From the NCBI GenBank assembly GCA_020638635.1, contig JACKIE010000005.1:150607-214606 (forward strand): 64,000 bases of DNA, read 5' to 3'. A program made the position numbers and the translations under genes. The stretch comes from Planctomycetota bacterium. GTDB lineage: Bacteria; Planctomycetota; UBA8742; UBA2392. Below are positions 1 to 8,937 of this stretch, in pieces (position 1 is the stretch's first letter; each line of letters starts with the position of its first letter). The notes under the pieces are model-generated. The model searched no databases and was not told the origin of the DNA. It saw nothing but the letters and a program-made list of their open reading frames with translations.

Positions 1-904
1 AGCCGCCGTTCCATGCCAAGTTCGTGGATGGGATCAGTCCGTACAGTGCCCCACCCGGGTAGCCGGTGGGGGCGGTGGTGGCGCTCCAGCTCGGTACTGT
101 GGCGTTCAGACCTCCGGCCGAGTTGCGGCGCACGAAAATACGGCGGTACTGCGTGCCCATCAGCTGAATCTCGAGCGTGTTTTCGTAGTAGGTATGGTCT
201 TCGGTCAGGTAGGGCTGCTTGGCGCCGTTTTCGATGGCACTGTAGTTGGCGACGTCATCAGGCATGCTGATTACCGGGATGCCCTGTTGATTGCCCTTCA
301 GGTAGGTGTACGAATCGAGGTCGGAGTTGCCCGACTTCGTGAAAACACCCGATGTCCACGCATTACCGAAAAACTGTGTACCGGTTGCGCCGAAGTTGCA
401 GCTGCCCACCGAATAGAAGTTGCCCACGCACTTGAAGTAGCCCCAGTTGCTCGCTCCGGCTTCGCCGATGAACACGGCGTAGTCGCTGAACGCGGCAACC
501 TTGATCGTGTATTCAACCCAGCGCGTCTTGCCGCTGGCTGTAGCCCAGCCCCGAATACGCGCGCGCGGCACCGACGGGTCCGTGAAGCGTCGTGCTTCCA
601 CGTTGACGGCTGTACCATTGACGTTCACCACGGCAACGCTGGTCCATGTCGTGTCGCTTAGCCAACCCCAGTTTTCCTGCACACCGGCGACCAGGGTGAA
701 ACGTCCTCGCACCGTTTCCACGGCTGCCTCGCAGGCGATCATCAGGCGCACGTCTATGCCATTGCGCACTGTCTTGAGGCGTTGGATGGTTGACATGGAA
801 AGGATGGACATACCGGCGACGGTGACCACCACAAAAAACAGCATGGCGGTGGCCAGGATGCCGCCGCGGTGCGACTGGCGGCGCAAGCTGAAGCGTGCAC
901 GCAT
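1..904 (-). CDS. PilX-like type IV pilus assembly / pseudopilin-type protein (partial, 3' end off the window)
   Basis: The reverse strand is open from an ATG at 904 to the left edge without a stop, giving about 301 residues. The N-terminus starts with a short basic leader ending in HRGG, followed by one hydrophobic segment of about 20 residues (roughly residues 15-37) that runs into a helix. This layout is typical of PilX/PulK-like minor pilus components, which lack the strict GFTLVE motif of major prepilins. The remainder is rich in Thr, Ser, Asn, Tyr and Trp, like an exported pilus or adhesin domain. It is divergent from the sigma factor at 1119. The role in pilus assembly is an inference from the N-terminal architecture; the end of the protein cannot be seen. 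Confidence 0.75.
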   Translation of the reverse strand, partial: MRARFSLRRQSHRGGILATAMLFFVVVTVAGMSILSMSTIQRLKTVRNGIDVRLMIACEAAVETVRGRFTLVAGVQENWGWLSDTTWTSVAVVNVNGTAVNVEARRFTDPSVPRARIRGWATASGKTRWVEYTIKVAAFSDYAVFIGEAGASNWGYFKCVGNFYSVGSCNFGATGTQFFGNAWTSGVFTKSGNSDLDSYTYLKGNQQGIPVISMPDDVANYSAIENGAKQPYLTEDHTYYENTLEIQLMGTQYRRIFVRRNSAGGLNATVPSWSATTAPTGYPGGALYGLIPSTNLAWNGG

Positions 905-1060
905 GTGTGACTCGCTCTCGATTGAAATAGTTTAGTGCCCCAAGCATATCCCCCAACATGACATTGTGCAAGAAACACTGTCAGATTCCCGTACTTCGCG
1001 GATTGTGCCGGGAGTTTCGACACAACTGCAGCCTGTGGAGCCCGTTTCAACCGTGGCAGG

Positions 1061-1088
1061 TTGTTGGCGTGCGGGGGCGGCCTATGAT
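1061..1088 (+). promoter_or_regulatory. Sigma70-like promoter for the ECF sigma operon
   Basis: TTGTTG at 1061-1066, a 16-base spacer and TATGAT at 1083-1088. The implied transcript start near 1095 lies downstream of the GTG at 966, so it favours translation from GTG 1119. Confidence 0.45.
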
Positions 1089-1118
1089 ACCGGTCGCTGT
1101 TCCTTTTTGGCGAGACCG

Positions 1119-1799
1119 GTGGCCAGGCGACTCAGCGAGCAACAGACCGAAAAACTGCCCAAGCCCACGGCCCGCCACGCCACGGCCGCGGAGCTGAAGT
1201 CCATTGAGAACAAGCCGCCCGAGGACCGCAGCGACTTCGACCTGCTCAAGCTGTATGTAAAGAAGAAGAGCGCTGAAGCCTTCGAGGCCCTCGTCAACCG
1301 CCATCGTCGCCAGGTCTACAACTTCATCTACAAGATGGTCGGGCGCGCCGAGGCAGCCGAGGACATCTTCCAGGAAACCTTCCTGCGCGTGATCAAGAAC
1401 GCGCACACCTACACGCCCCGGGCTAAGTTTACGACCTGGTGCCTGCAGATCGCCCGCAACCTGGCGCTGGACTACTTCAAGCGCGAAGGGCTGCGCCAGC
1501 ACGTCAGCATCGACGCTTCGCCCACGGGCGATGAGCGCTCCCTGGCCGGGCTGCTGCAGGGGGCTGACCCCGAAAGCGGTGAAATCCTGGTTTCGCGCGA
1601 ACTGGTTGAAGAGGTGCGGGAAGCGGTTACCCGACTGCCCGAGAACCAGCGCGAAGCCCTGGTGCTGCGCATGTACGAAGACCTGCCCTACGCCGAGATC
1701 GCCGAAGTGCTGGGCAGCCCGGAAGGAACGGTGAAGTACTGGGTGCATGAGGCCGTGAACAGCCTCGCCAGATACCTGGAACGCAGGGGACTGAAGTAG
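1119..1799 (+). CDS. ECF-type RNA polymerase sigma factor
   Basis: About 226 residues. Region 2 carries the core-binding and -10 recognition helices (FEALVNRHRRQVYNFIYKM, then AEDIFQETFLRVIKN). Region 4 has the LPENQREALVLRMYEDLPY segment followed by a helix-turn-helix (AEIAEVLGSPEGTVKYWVHE). It would direct RNA polymerase to a small regulon under control of the anti-sigma protein encoded 44 bases downstream. The open frame extends upstream to a GTG at 966, but those residues look like untranslated DNA and a good promoter sits at 1061-1088, so the GTG at 1119 is preferred; no clear ribosome site decides between the nearby GTG/TTG codons. The subgroup cannot be assigned by eye. Confidence 0.88.
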   Translation: MARRLSEQQTEKLPKPTARHATAAELKSIENKPPEDRSDFDLLKLYVKKKSAEAFEALVNRHRRQVYNFIYKMVGRAEAAEDIFQETFLRVIKNAHTYTPRAKFTTWCLQIARNLALDYFKREGLRQHVSIDASPTGDERSLAGLLQGADPESGEILVSRELVEEVREAVTRLPENQREALVLRMYEDLPYAEIAEVLGSPEGTVKYWVHEAVNSLARYLERRGLK

Positions 1800-1843
1800 C
1801 CAACGAAGGTGCGGGCCGGACGTTTCATAAGCCGGAGAAACGC

Positions 1844-3286
1844 ATGGACCAGACGCGCGAACAACTGATTGCCTGGCTGCTGGGGGAACTCAGCCCCGAG
1901 GAATCACGCCCCATCGAGGCGCGCCTTGCCACTGACGCCGAATTGCAGCGCCAGCGAGGCGTGCTGGAAAGCACCCTGCGGCTGGCCCGCGCCGTGCCAC
2001 CGGAAGACGTCAGCGAGAACGCCGTGCAGCGTCTGTTCAGCGCGGCTGCGCTGCTTGTGCCCGAAGAAGAAGCGCCCACCGAAGTCCGCGCGGAAGTTCA
2101 TGCCGATACCAACGCGGCACACGCAGACGGCCACATGGCCGAGGTCATCCGGGTCAACTTCATGCTGCGCACGGTGCTGCCCCGCGTGGCGGCCGTGGCA
2201 GCCATCATCTTTGTTTTCGGCCTTGGCGTTTGGCTGACGCCCGGCAAGCTCGAGCCCATGGTCGCCGGAGTGAAGGATGAAAAGGGCCTGCACCCTGTGC
2301 TTGACGGCGAGTTGGTTGAGTCCCGCGTGGGCGAAACCCGCCGCATCACCTTCCCCACCGGGGAATTGCTGCTGGACGGCGCCTCGTCCGTGCGCGTGAC
2401 TTCTTCAGGTCGGTATGCTCCGCCCGCCTTCGAAATCGAGCGCGGTCGCGTGGTGGTGACCGCGGCGAGCACACCCTTGCAAGTGAAGGTGGCTGACCGC
2501 GATGTACGCCTCGACAAGGGCGGTGTGCTGGCTGTCGATTACGACCGCGCCTATGCCAACATAGCGCAGGACGGCTCTGTGGTGGAAATCCAGCGCGCGC
2601 CGATCGGCGAAGTGGCGGCGCTCGCCGAGAAAGTCTACGGCATCAAGCTGGAAGTCGGGGGCATTCCGGAAAACGTCCGCAAGTACCGCGTGAGTTTCTA
2701 CGGCAGCGGCCTTGATGCCAACGCATTCATCGACAGCTTCGTGGAATCTGCCTCGCGCTTCGGCGTTACTCTTGACGACTCGCGCCGTTTCCTGGGCTAC
2801 CAGTCCCGCACCGGCGGCGCGCCCCTTGAAGAGTGGCAACTCGACATCGCGCTGCTTGAGGGCCGCGCGAGCGTTCGCACAGGCGCCGATGTGGTCAGCC
2901 TAGACGGCCGTGAGCCGCAGGCCGCCAACTACATCAGTGTCAGCGCGGCGACTCCGACCGACGCCCGCAGCCTGGATGCCGAGTCCCTGAGCGAACAGGT
3001 GGTGTGGGCCGCGGGTGTCGATGGCGCGCCGATCCGGCACCTGCGCGACGTTCGCCAGAGCAACGAGACGCTGCCCAGCCGCACGGTGATCCACACCGAC
3101 ACGCTGGTCCTGAACGGCGAGCAAGGCCGCCGCATCTTCAAGCTGGGCGGGCCGGAGTTCGACTTCCCGCTGCCGGGCGGGCGCAAAGGCCGCCTGGTGC
3201 AGCTGACTTCCAGCGGCGCCGCCTTCGAGGTGGAGGGTGAGCTGGTCCGCGAATTCGTGCCCTTCGGCCAGCAGGCCCAGGACTAG
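1844..3286 (+). CDS. Anti-sigma factor with FecR-like periplasmic domain
   Basis: 480 residues. Residues 1-50 resemble the cytoplasmic anti-sigma helix bundle (LLGELSPEESRPIEARLATD) and lack the zinc-binding HxxxCxxC motif. One membrane segment follows at about residues 112-130. Residues about 160-245 look like a FecR beta domain (RITFPTGELLLDGASSVRV), and about 250-310 like an STN/secretin-type fold (IGEVAALAEKVYGIKLEV). The C-terminal 170 residues are not recognised. The protein probably holds the upstream ECF sigma factor at the membrane and releases it on an envelope signal. The two genes are 44 bases apart with a GGAG-type ribosome site, so they are likely one operon. No TonB-dependent receptor lies nearby, which is the usual FecR partner. 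Confidence 0.8.
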   Translation: MDQTREQLIAWLLGELSPEESRPIEARLATDAELQRQRGVLESTLRLARAVPPEDVSENAVQRLFSAAALLVPEEEAPTEVRAEVHADTNAAHADGHMAEVIRVNFMLRTVLPRVAAVAAIIFVFGLGVWLTPGKLEPMVAGVKDEKGLHPVLDGELVESRVGETRRITFPTGELLLDGASSVRVTSSGRYAPPAFEIERGRVVVTAASTPLQVKVADRDVRLDKGGVLAVDYDRAYANIAQDGSVVEIQRAPIGEVAALAEKVYGIKLEVGGIPENVRKYRVSFYGSGLDANAFIDSFVESASRFGVTLDDSRRFLGYQSRTGGAPLEEWQLDIALLEGRASVRTGADVVSLDGREPQAANYISVSAATPTDARSLDAESLSEQVVWAAGVDGAPIRHLRDVRQSNETLPSRTVIHTDTLVLNGEQGRRIFKLGGPEFDFPLPGGRKGRLVQLTSSGAAFEVEGELVREFVPFGQQAQD

Positions 3287-3353
3287 ACCCGGCCATCGCG
3301 ACGCGCCGCGGCCCCGCCGTGGCGCGTGCTGTTTAAAACCCTAGGATGCCGCC

Positions 3354-4241
3354 ATGGGCATCCTGATCACGGGCTTGGGCCGCAGCGCGCCGCTGGCGGG
3401 GTTGATTGCCAGGGCCGGAGGTTTCCGTCTCGCGCCCGCCACGGAGCAGCAGTTCCCGGATGGCGAGCAGTACATCCGCCTGCGCGGCAGCCTGCGCGGC
3501 GCCGACCTGTACATCGTCAACAGCCTGTTCCCGCCCAACGATGAAGTCATGGCAGCGCTCATCGCCGCCGATGCAGCGCGCTCACTCGGCGCCCGCAAGG
3601 TGTACCTGGTGGCGCCGTACCTGGCCTACATGCGCCAGGACAAGCGCTTCAAGCCGGGCGAGGCGGTCAGCAGCCGCACCGTGGCGGCGCTGATCAGCGA
3701 GCGCTTCGACGGCCTGCTCACCGTGGACCCGCACCTGCACCGCTACAAGTCGTTGCGTGAGGTGTACAGCATCCCGGCTGTGGCGTTGCACGCCGACGAG
3801 GCGATCGCGGCCTGGGTGAAACACAGCGTGAAGCAGCCGGTGCTGGTCGGCCCGGACAGCGAAAGCCGCCAGTGGGTAAGCCGCGTGGCGAAGCTGTGCG
3901 GCGCGCCGTTCATCGTGATGCGCAAGCAGCGCTTCAGCAGCACCAGTGTGCAAAGCAGCGGGCTGGGAGCGAAGCTGGTGAAAGGACGCGACCTGCTGGT
4001 GCTGGACGACATCATCAGCAGCGGCCACACCATGGCGGGTGTGATCCGCCAGGCGCTTGAGCTTGGGGCGGCCAGCGCGTCAGGGGTCGGTGTGCACGGC
4101 CTGTTCGCGCCCGGCGCGCGCAAGCTGCTGAAGCAGGCGGGCGCCGCGCACGTGGCAACTTCGAATACCGTGCCGAGCGGCGCTGCCCGTATTGATGTGA
4201 CGCCCTGGATCGCGCAGGCGATCAAGGAAGGAATCGCATGA
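3354..4241 (+). CDS. Ribose-phosphate pyrophosphokinase (PRPP synthase) family protein
   Basis: 295 residues, slightly shorter than classic PRPP synthases (about 310). Family signatures are RQDKRFKPGEAVSSRTVAAL near residue 89, DPHLHRYKS near 125 and the PRPP-binding loop LLVLDDIISSGHTM near 217. The classic reaction is ribose 5-phosphate plus ATP to PRPP plus AMP. Its stop overlaps the start of the phosphorylase gene by four bases (ATGA), implying translational coupling, so it probably handles ribose phosphates produced or consumed by that enzyme. Family membership is clear; whether it is the main cellular PRPP synthase or a specialised paralogue is open. Confidence 0.85.
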   Translation: MGILITGLGRSAPLAGLIARAGGFRLAPATEQQFPDGEQYIRLRGSLRGADLYIVNSLFPPNDEVMAALIAADAARSLGARKVYLVAPYLAYMRQDKRFKPGEAVSSRTVAALISERFDGLLTVDPHLHRYKSLREVYSIPAVALHADEAIAAWVKHSVKQPVLVGPDSESRQWVSRVAKLCGAPFIVMRKQRFSSTSVQSSGLGAKLVKGRDLLVLDDIISSGHTMAGVIRQALELGAASASGVGVHGLFAPGARKLLKQAGAAHVATSNTVPSGAARIDVTPWIAQAIKEGIA

Positions 4242-5746
4242 CCCCCCGTGTGCCGCAAAAACTGGCGCTCAAGCGCGTGCCCATCGACACCTCGCGCGAA
4301 AACGTGGTGTTCCTGCACGCCGATTGCGCGGCCTTCCCCGGCCTGGGCTTCCGCCCGCTTTCCAAGGTGCAGCTCAGCTACAACAGCCATACGGCCGTGG
4401 GCTCGCTCGATATCGTGCGCGCGGACTGGCTGGGCGTGGATGAAGTGGGGGTGTGCGAGTACATGTTCGAGCGCCTGGGCGTGCGCGAGGGAACCATGGT
4501 GACGCTGGGCTACCCGGGCATCCTGCACTCGACCAACTCGATCCGCCGCAAGCTGGCCGGTGCGCGCCTCAACCGCGCCGAGTTTGACGAAATCGTGCGC
4601 GACATCGTGTCGGACCGCTTCTCGAAAGTCGAGCTTACGGCCTTCGTGTGCGCCTGCGCCCAGAACAACCTGGACCGCGACGAGATCGTTGACCTAACGC
4701 TGGCCATGACCGGCGTCGGTCAGACGCTGGACTGGGGCGGCGGCATGGTGGTGGACAAGCACTGCATCGGCGGCATCCCCGGCAACCGCACTTCGCCGAT
4801 CGTGGTGCCGATCCTGGCCGCCTACGGCATGAAGGTGCCCAAGACCTCCAGCCGCGCCATCACCTCGCCCGCCGGCACGGCCGACACCATGGAGGTGTTC
4901 TGCAACGTCGAGCTCAGCCTCGACCGCATGCGCGAGATCGTCGAGAAAGAAGGCGCCTGCCTGGCCTGGGGCGGCGCGATCGACCTGAGCCCCGCCGACG
5001 ACGTGATCATCAGCGTGGAGCGCCCGCTCAACATCGACAGCCAGGGCCAGATGATCGCGAGCATCCTGAGCAAGAAGAAGTCCGCGGGCAGCACCCACCT
5101 GCTGCTGGACATCCCCGTGGGGCCCACCGCCAAGGTGCGCCGCATGGAAGTGGCTGCCAGCCTGCGCCGCGAGTTCGAGTACGTGGCCAAAGAAATCGGC
5201 CTGCACATCGAGGTGGTGATCAGCAACGGCGAGCAGCCCGTGGGGCGCGGCGTCGGCCCGGCGCTCGAGGCCCGCGACATCCTCGCCGTGCTTGAGAACC
5301 ACGAAGACGCGCCCCCGGACCTGCGCGAGCATTCCCTGCAGCTCGCCGGCCGCGCGCTCGAGTTCGCGGACAACGTGAAGGGCGGCGAAGGCTACGGTGT
5401 GGCGCGCGAGATTCTGCGCAGTGGTCGGGCGCTGCAGAAGTTCCAGGCCATCATCGAGGCCCAGGGCCGCCGTGACGGGCCGCTGTCGCTGGGCGAGTAC
5501 ACCTTCGAGATCAAGTCCGACTGCAACGGGCGCGTGAAGCGCCTCGACAATTTCGCGATCGCGCGCCTGGCCAAGCTGGCGGGCGCGCCCCTGAGCCGCG
5601 GCGCCGGCGTCGAGGTACTGCGCAAGCTGGGCGACGAGGTGAAGCAGGGCGAGCCGTTGCTGCGGGTCTACAGCGGCACCCCGGCTGAAAGCGCCCTTGC
5701 GGAAGACTACGTTTCGACCGAAAAGTCCATCATCTACTGCGCGTAA
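4238..5746 (+). CDS. Thymidine/AMP phosphorylase family protein (type 2, about 500 residues)
   Basis: 502 residues, which fits the long subfamily that includes archaeal AMP phosphorylase and putative bacterial type 2 thymidine phosphorylases, not the 440-residue DeoA. Family signatures are the phosphate/substrate loop DKHCIGGIPGNRTSPIVVP near residue 168 and KTSSRAITSPAGTADTMEV near 205. The extra N-terminal domain of about 90 residues is typical of the AMP-phosphorylase group. The reaction is phosphorolysis of a nucleoside or nucleotide to base plus a ribose phosphate; the true substrate cannot be told by reading. It overlaps the PRPP-synthase-like gene by four bases, and the ChaN-like gene follows 11 bases later with a strong AAGGAG site. 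Confidence 0.82.
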   Translation: MTPRVPQKLALKRVPIDTSRENVVFLHADCAAFPGLGFRPLSKVQLSYNSHTAVGSLDIVRADWLGVDEVGVCEYMFERLGVREGTMVTLGYPGILHSTNSIRRKLAGARLNRAEFDEIVRDIVSDRFSKVELTAFVCACAQNNLDRDEIVDLTLAMTGVGQTLDWGGGMVVDKHCIGGIPGNRTSPIVVPILAAYGMKVPKTSSRAITSPAGTADTMEVFCNVELSLDRMREIVEKEGACLAWGGAIDLSPADDVIISVERPLNIDSQGQMIASILSKKKSAGSTHLLLDIPVGPTAKVRRMEVAASLRREFEYVAKEIGLHIEVVISNGEQPVGRGVGPALEARDILAVLENHEDAPPDLREHSLQLAGRALEFADNVKGGEGYGVAREILRSGRALQKFQAIIEAQGRRDGPLSLGEYTFEIKSDCNGRVKRLDNFAIARLAKLAGAPLSRGAGVEVLRKLGDEVKQGEPLLRVYSGTPAESALAEDYVSTEKSIIYCA

Positions 5747-5757
5747 GGAGATCAATC

Positions 5758-7236
5758 ATGGTGCGGAAACTGAGCTTCAGCCTGCTGGCGCTGCTGTGCC
5801 TGGCCGGCGTCACCCGGGCCCAGGACGGCAAGCTTGAGGTCGGCGGCGTCGGCGGCGCCAGCGTGAGCTACCAGGGCGCCGGCTACACCCGCGAACTGTG
5901 GGTCGGCCTCAGCCCCGAGGGCGTGGAATCCGCCGATCTGCTCAAGTCCCTGCGCGGCGCCTGTGACGACACCACGGCCGTGGCGGTGATCGACGCCAAG
6001 GTGGACAAGGAACTCACCAGCGACGCCGCGGAACGCGCGGCACTGCAATCGGTCAGCATCAAGCAGGCCCTGCGCAGCCTGAACGAAAAGCTGGCACTCA
6101 ACCGCGACAACACGCGCGTGGTGCTGCTCTCGCTGTTTGAGACCGCCGGGCTGGCGCTGCGCGTGGCGGCCGACACCGGCGGTTTCGCCGACAACGTGGT
6201 GCTGCTCGATCCGCCCTGCGGCGACCTCGGCGCTTTTGAGATTCCCAAGGGTCGCAACGTGGGTGTGGACGCGTTCCTGCGTCCCGCCTCGGATTCCGAG
6301 TTCGAGAGCGACGAAGCCGCCCTCGTGGCGGGCCTGGGCGCCTGGGGCATGAGCGCGCGGATCATCCGTACCGAGAATCGTCTCGCCGGCCTGGACGCCC
6401 GCGTGAAAGAAGCCTGGCAGAACCTGCGCGGCTACAGCCTGCTGGAAAGCGACAAGGCCGCCAACGCCTACGAGCTGGCCGGCCAGCTCAAGGCCTTCAA
6501 CGTGGTGTTCGTCGGCGAGCTGCACGGCAACCCCGGCGCCCACCGCGTGCAGCTTGAAGTGCTGCGCCGCATGGCCAAGGACGGCGGGCCGCTTGCATTG
6601 GCCACCGAACAGTTCGAGCGCGACACCCAGCAGGTGCTGGACGACTACCTCGCCGGCCGCATCACCGAGGCCGAGTTCCGCAAGAAAGGTCACCTGTGGC
6701 CGAACTACGCCGACTACCGCCCGCTGGTGGAGTTCTGTAAGGCCAACAAGATCACGGTGATCGCGGGCAACATCCCGCGCCCCCTGGCCAACCGCATATA
6801 TAAGGAAGGCGTCGAGGTGCTTGAGAAGTTCACCGACGAGGAGAAAGCCTGGTCCGCCGCCGAAGTCCGCGCGCTGCCCGGCGCCTACCGCGACAAGTTC
6901 TTTGAAGCCATGGGCGGCACCGACGGCCACAACGACGCCCTCGAGCGCATGTACGCATCCCAGTGCTTCAAGGACGACACCATGGCCGAAAGCGTGGCCA
7001 AGTGGCTGAAGGACAACCCCAAAGGCCGCGTGCTGCACATCAACGGCAACTTCCACAGCAAGGGAGGCCTGGGCGTGCCCGAAAAGCTCGAGGCGCTGTC
7101 GCCGGGCGTGAAGATCGCCCTGATCACCTGCGTGCAGCCCGGCGAAGAAGAGGAAGCCGCCGCCGACGAGTGGCTGGTGCGCGTGCCTGGCATGCGCCCG
7201 ATGCGCCGTGCAACGAACGAGTCCTCGGGGCATTGA
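5758..7236 (+). CDS. Secreted ChaN-family protein with an extra N-terminal domain
   Basis: 492 residues with an N-terminal signal peptide (hydrophobic stretch about 5-18, cleavage after TRA). The C-terminal half (about 235-480) matches the ChaN/DUF399 family: VVFVGELHGNPGAHRVQ near 250, LATEQFERDTQQ near 280 and HINGNFHSKGG near 430. ChaN proteins are lipid- or membrane-linked and have been described as haem-binding; that role is only by family. Residues about 25-225 form a separate alpha/beta-like domain with a nucleophile-elbow-like stretch but no obvious catalytic triad. ATG 5758 has AAGGAG eight bases upstream. Confidence 0.75.
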   Translation: MVRKLSFSLLALLCLAGVTRAQDGKLEVGGVGGASVSYQGAGYTRELWVGLSPEGVESADLLKSLRGACDDTTAVAVIDAKVDKELTSDAAERAALQSVSIKQALRSLNEKLALNRDNTRVVLLSLFETAGLALRVAADTGGFADNVVLLDPPCGDLGAFEIPKGRNVGVDAFLRPASDSEFESDEAALVAGLGAWGMSARIIRTENRLAGLDARVKEAWQNLRGYSLLESDKAANAYELAGQLKAFNVVFVGELHGNPGAHRVQLEVLRRMAKDGGPLALATEQFERDTQQVLDDYLAGRITEAEFRKKGHLWPNYADYRPLVEFCKANKITVIAGNIPRPLANRIYKEGVEVLEKFTDEEKAWSAAEVRALPGAYRDKFFEAMGGTDGHNDALERMYASQCFKDDTMAESVAKWLKDNPKGRVLHINGNFHSKGGLGVPEKLEALSPGVKIALITCVQPGEEEEAAADEWLVRVPGMRPMRRATNESSGH

Positions 7237-7307
7237 TCGCGCGCCTTGACCGCACCCCGCGGCGCTCGCAAACTCGCGGGTCGCCGTGGGGGCTCGGGGG
7301 AAAAGAC

Positions 7308-8900
7308 GTGGCCAGGCAAGCAAAGAAGAAGGCGGCCAGGGGCGGCGCGAAGCGCAAACCCGCCCGGGCTGCGTCCAGGGCAAAGAGACCGGCGAAAAAA
7401 CCCGTAAAGCATTCCGAGAAGAAGTCCACCGCGAAGTCCGCAGCACTGTTCGGTACCGACGGCGTGCGCAGCGAGGCCGGCAAGGGGCCGCTTACGCCCG
7501 AAAACGTGCTCGCCATTGGGCGCGCGCTGGGTCGCTTCCTGGCCGACCATGCGGAAAAAGGCGTGCGCCCGATCGTGCTGCTGGGCGTGGACCCGCGCCC
7601 CAGCGCCGACCTGGTCGGCACCACGCTGGCGGCCGGCCTGATCGCCGAACATTGCGACGTGCACTGGCCCGGCATGATGAGCACGCCCGAAGTGGCGTTC
7701 CTCACCGGGCATGGCAATTTTGCCGCGGGCATCAGCGTCACCGCCAGCCACAACCCGGCCGAGGACAACGGCATCAAGATCTTCGGCCAGGACGGCCGCA
7801 AGCTGCCGGAGGCCATTGAGAAGCGGATCGAACAGGCGGTACTGTCCGGCAAGACAGCCGGCGCCGCCCGCCACGACGGTACGCGCTTCGGCTGGCTGCA
7901 CCTGGGGCGCGAGCGCCACTACGAAAACTTCATCATTAAGACCTTCCGCAAGAGTTTCGCCACGCTCAAGAAGCGCCCGATCGCCGCCGTGATCGACGCC
8001 GCCTACGGCGCGCGCAGCATCGACCTGCAGATCCTCAGCCAGCTCGCGCACAGCCTGGCCTTTGGCAAGACCGAGCCCGAGTTCCGGGTCGGCTCCAGCA
8101 TGGCCGCCGGCGGCGAAGCGGCCGAGAACGCGCTGGACGTTTACTTCCTGAATGCGGCCTCGCCCTCGCACCCGGAAACGCACTTCCTGATCAACCGCAA
8201 CTGCGGCTCGCTGCACCCGGAGGGCTGCGCCCGAGCGGTGCGCGAGTTGAAGGCGGACATCGGCGTTTGCTTCGACGGCGACGGCGACCGCTGCATCCTG
8301 ATCGACGAAACCGGCGCGGTGCGCGACGGCGACCACATGCTGGCGCTGCTGGCCGCCGACATGAAGGCGCGCGGCGTGCTGAAGAACGACCTGGTGGTCA
8401 GCACCACCATGGCCAACCTCGGCCTCGAGCGCGCGCTCAACGAGATCGGCGTGAAGCTGATCCGCACTGACGTCGGCGACAAGTACGTGCTGGAGGCGAT
8501 GCGCAAGCACGGCGCCGTGCTCGGCGGCGAGCAGAGCGGCCATATCATCCTCGCCGACGAGGGCCACCTGGCCGGCGACGGCCTGTACACCGCCCTGCGC
8601 GTGATCGAGGTGATGCTCGACTCCGGCAAGCCGCTCTCCGAGCTGTGCGGCGCGGTCAGCAAGTTCCCGCAGACCATCGTGAACGTGAAGACGAAAACCA
8701 AGCCGCCCATCGGCTTGCTCAAGAACCTGAAGAAGCTGACCGGCAGCCTCGAGTCTGAGCTCGGCAACCGCGGCCGCATCAACGTGCGCTACTCTGGCAC
8801 CGAGCCGCTGCTGCGCATCATGGTGGAAGCCGAAGACCAGGCCACGCTCGACAAGGTAGCCGGCGCGCTGACCGAAGCGGCAAAGAAGGATCTGGGCTAG
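7308..8900 (+). CDS. glmM: Phosphoglucosamine mutase with a long basic N-terminal tail
   Basis: 530 residues from GTG 7308, which has a GGGGGAAAAG site just upstream. GlmM converts glucosamine 6-phosphate to glucosamine 1-phosphate for peptidoglycan and lipopolysaccharide precursors. Visible motifs: FGTDGVRSEAG near residue 48, the phosphoserine loop TASHNPAEDNG (Ser147), the metal loop CFDGDGDR (Asp323, 325, 327), the sugar-specificity loop GGEQSGH and the phosphate loop RYSGTEPLLRIM. GlmM is usually about 445 residues; the extra length is mainly a Lys/Ala/Arg-rich tail of about 45 residues resembling histone H1 tails. The frame is open further upstream, inside the ChaN-like gene, but that part is a shadow. 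Confidence 0.9.
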   Translation: MARQAKKKAARGGAKRKPARAASRAKRPAKKPVKHSEKKSTAKSAALFGTDGVRSEAGKGPLTPENVLAIGRALGRFLADHAEKGVRPIVLLGVDPRPSADLVGTTLAAGLIAEHCDVHWPGMMSTPEVAFLTGHGNFAAGISVTASHNPAEDNGIKIFGQDGRKLPEAIEKRIEQAVLSGKTAGAARHDGTRFGWLHLGRERHYENFIIKTFRKSFATLKKRPIAAVIDAAYGARSIDLQILSQLAHSLAFGKTEPEFRVGSSMAAGGEAAENALDVYFLNAASPSHPETHFLINRNCGSLHPEGCARAVRELKADIGVCFDGDGDRCILIDETGAVRDGDHMLALLAADMKARGVLKNDLVVSTTMANLGLERALNEIGVKLIRTDVGDKYVLEAMRKHGAVLGGEQSGHIILADEGHLAGDGLYTALRVIEVMLDSGKPLSELCGAVSKFPQTIVNVKTKTKPPIGLLKNLKKLTGSLESELGNRGRINVRYSGTEPLLRIMVEAEDQATLDKVAGALTEAAKKDLG

Positions 8901-8937
8901 CAGGTCCCGGCACCGACGGCCTGCTAAGAAATTTGTC

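Noticed and set aside
966..1118. N-terminal extension of the ECF sigma factor from GTG 966
   Set aside because: The residues look unnatural, and a promoter at 1061-1088 would start the transcript after 966; GTG 1119 is the better choice.
4694..5755. 353-residue reading frame on the minus strand opposite the phosphorylase gene
   Set aside because: High-GC shadow of a real gene; no family pattern, no ribosome site.
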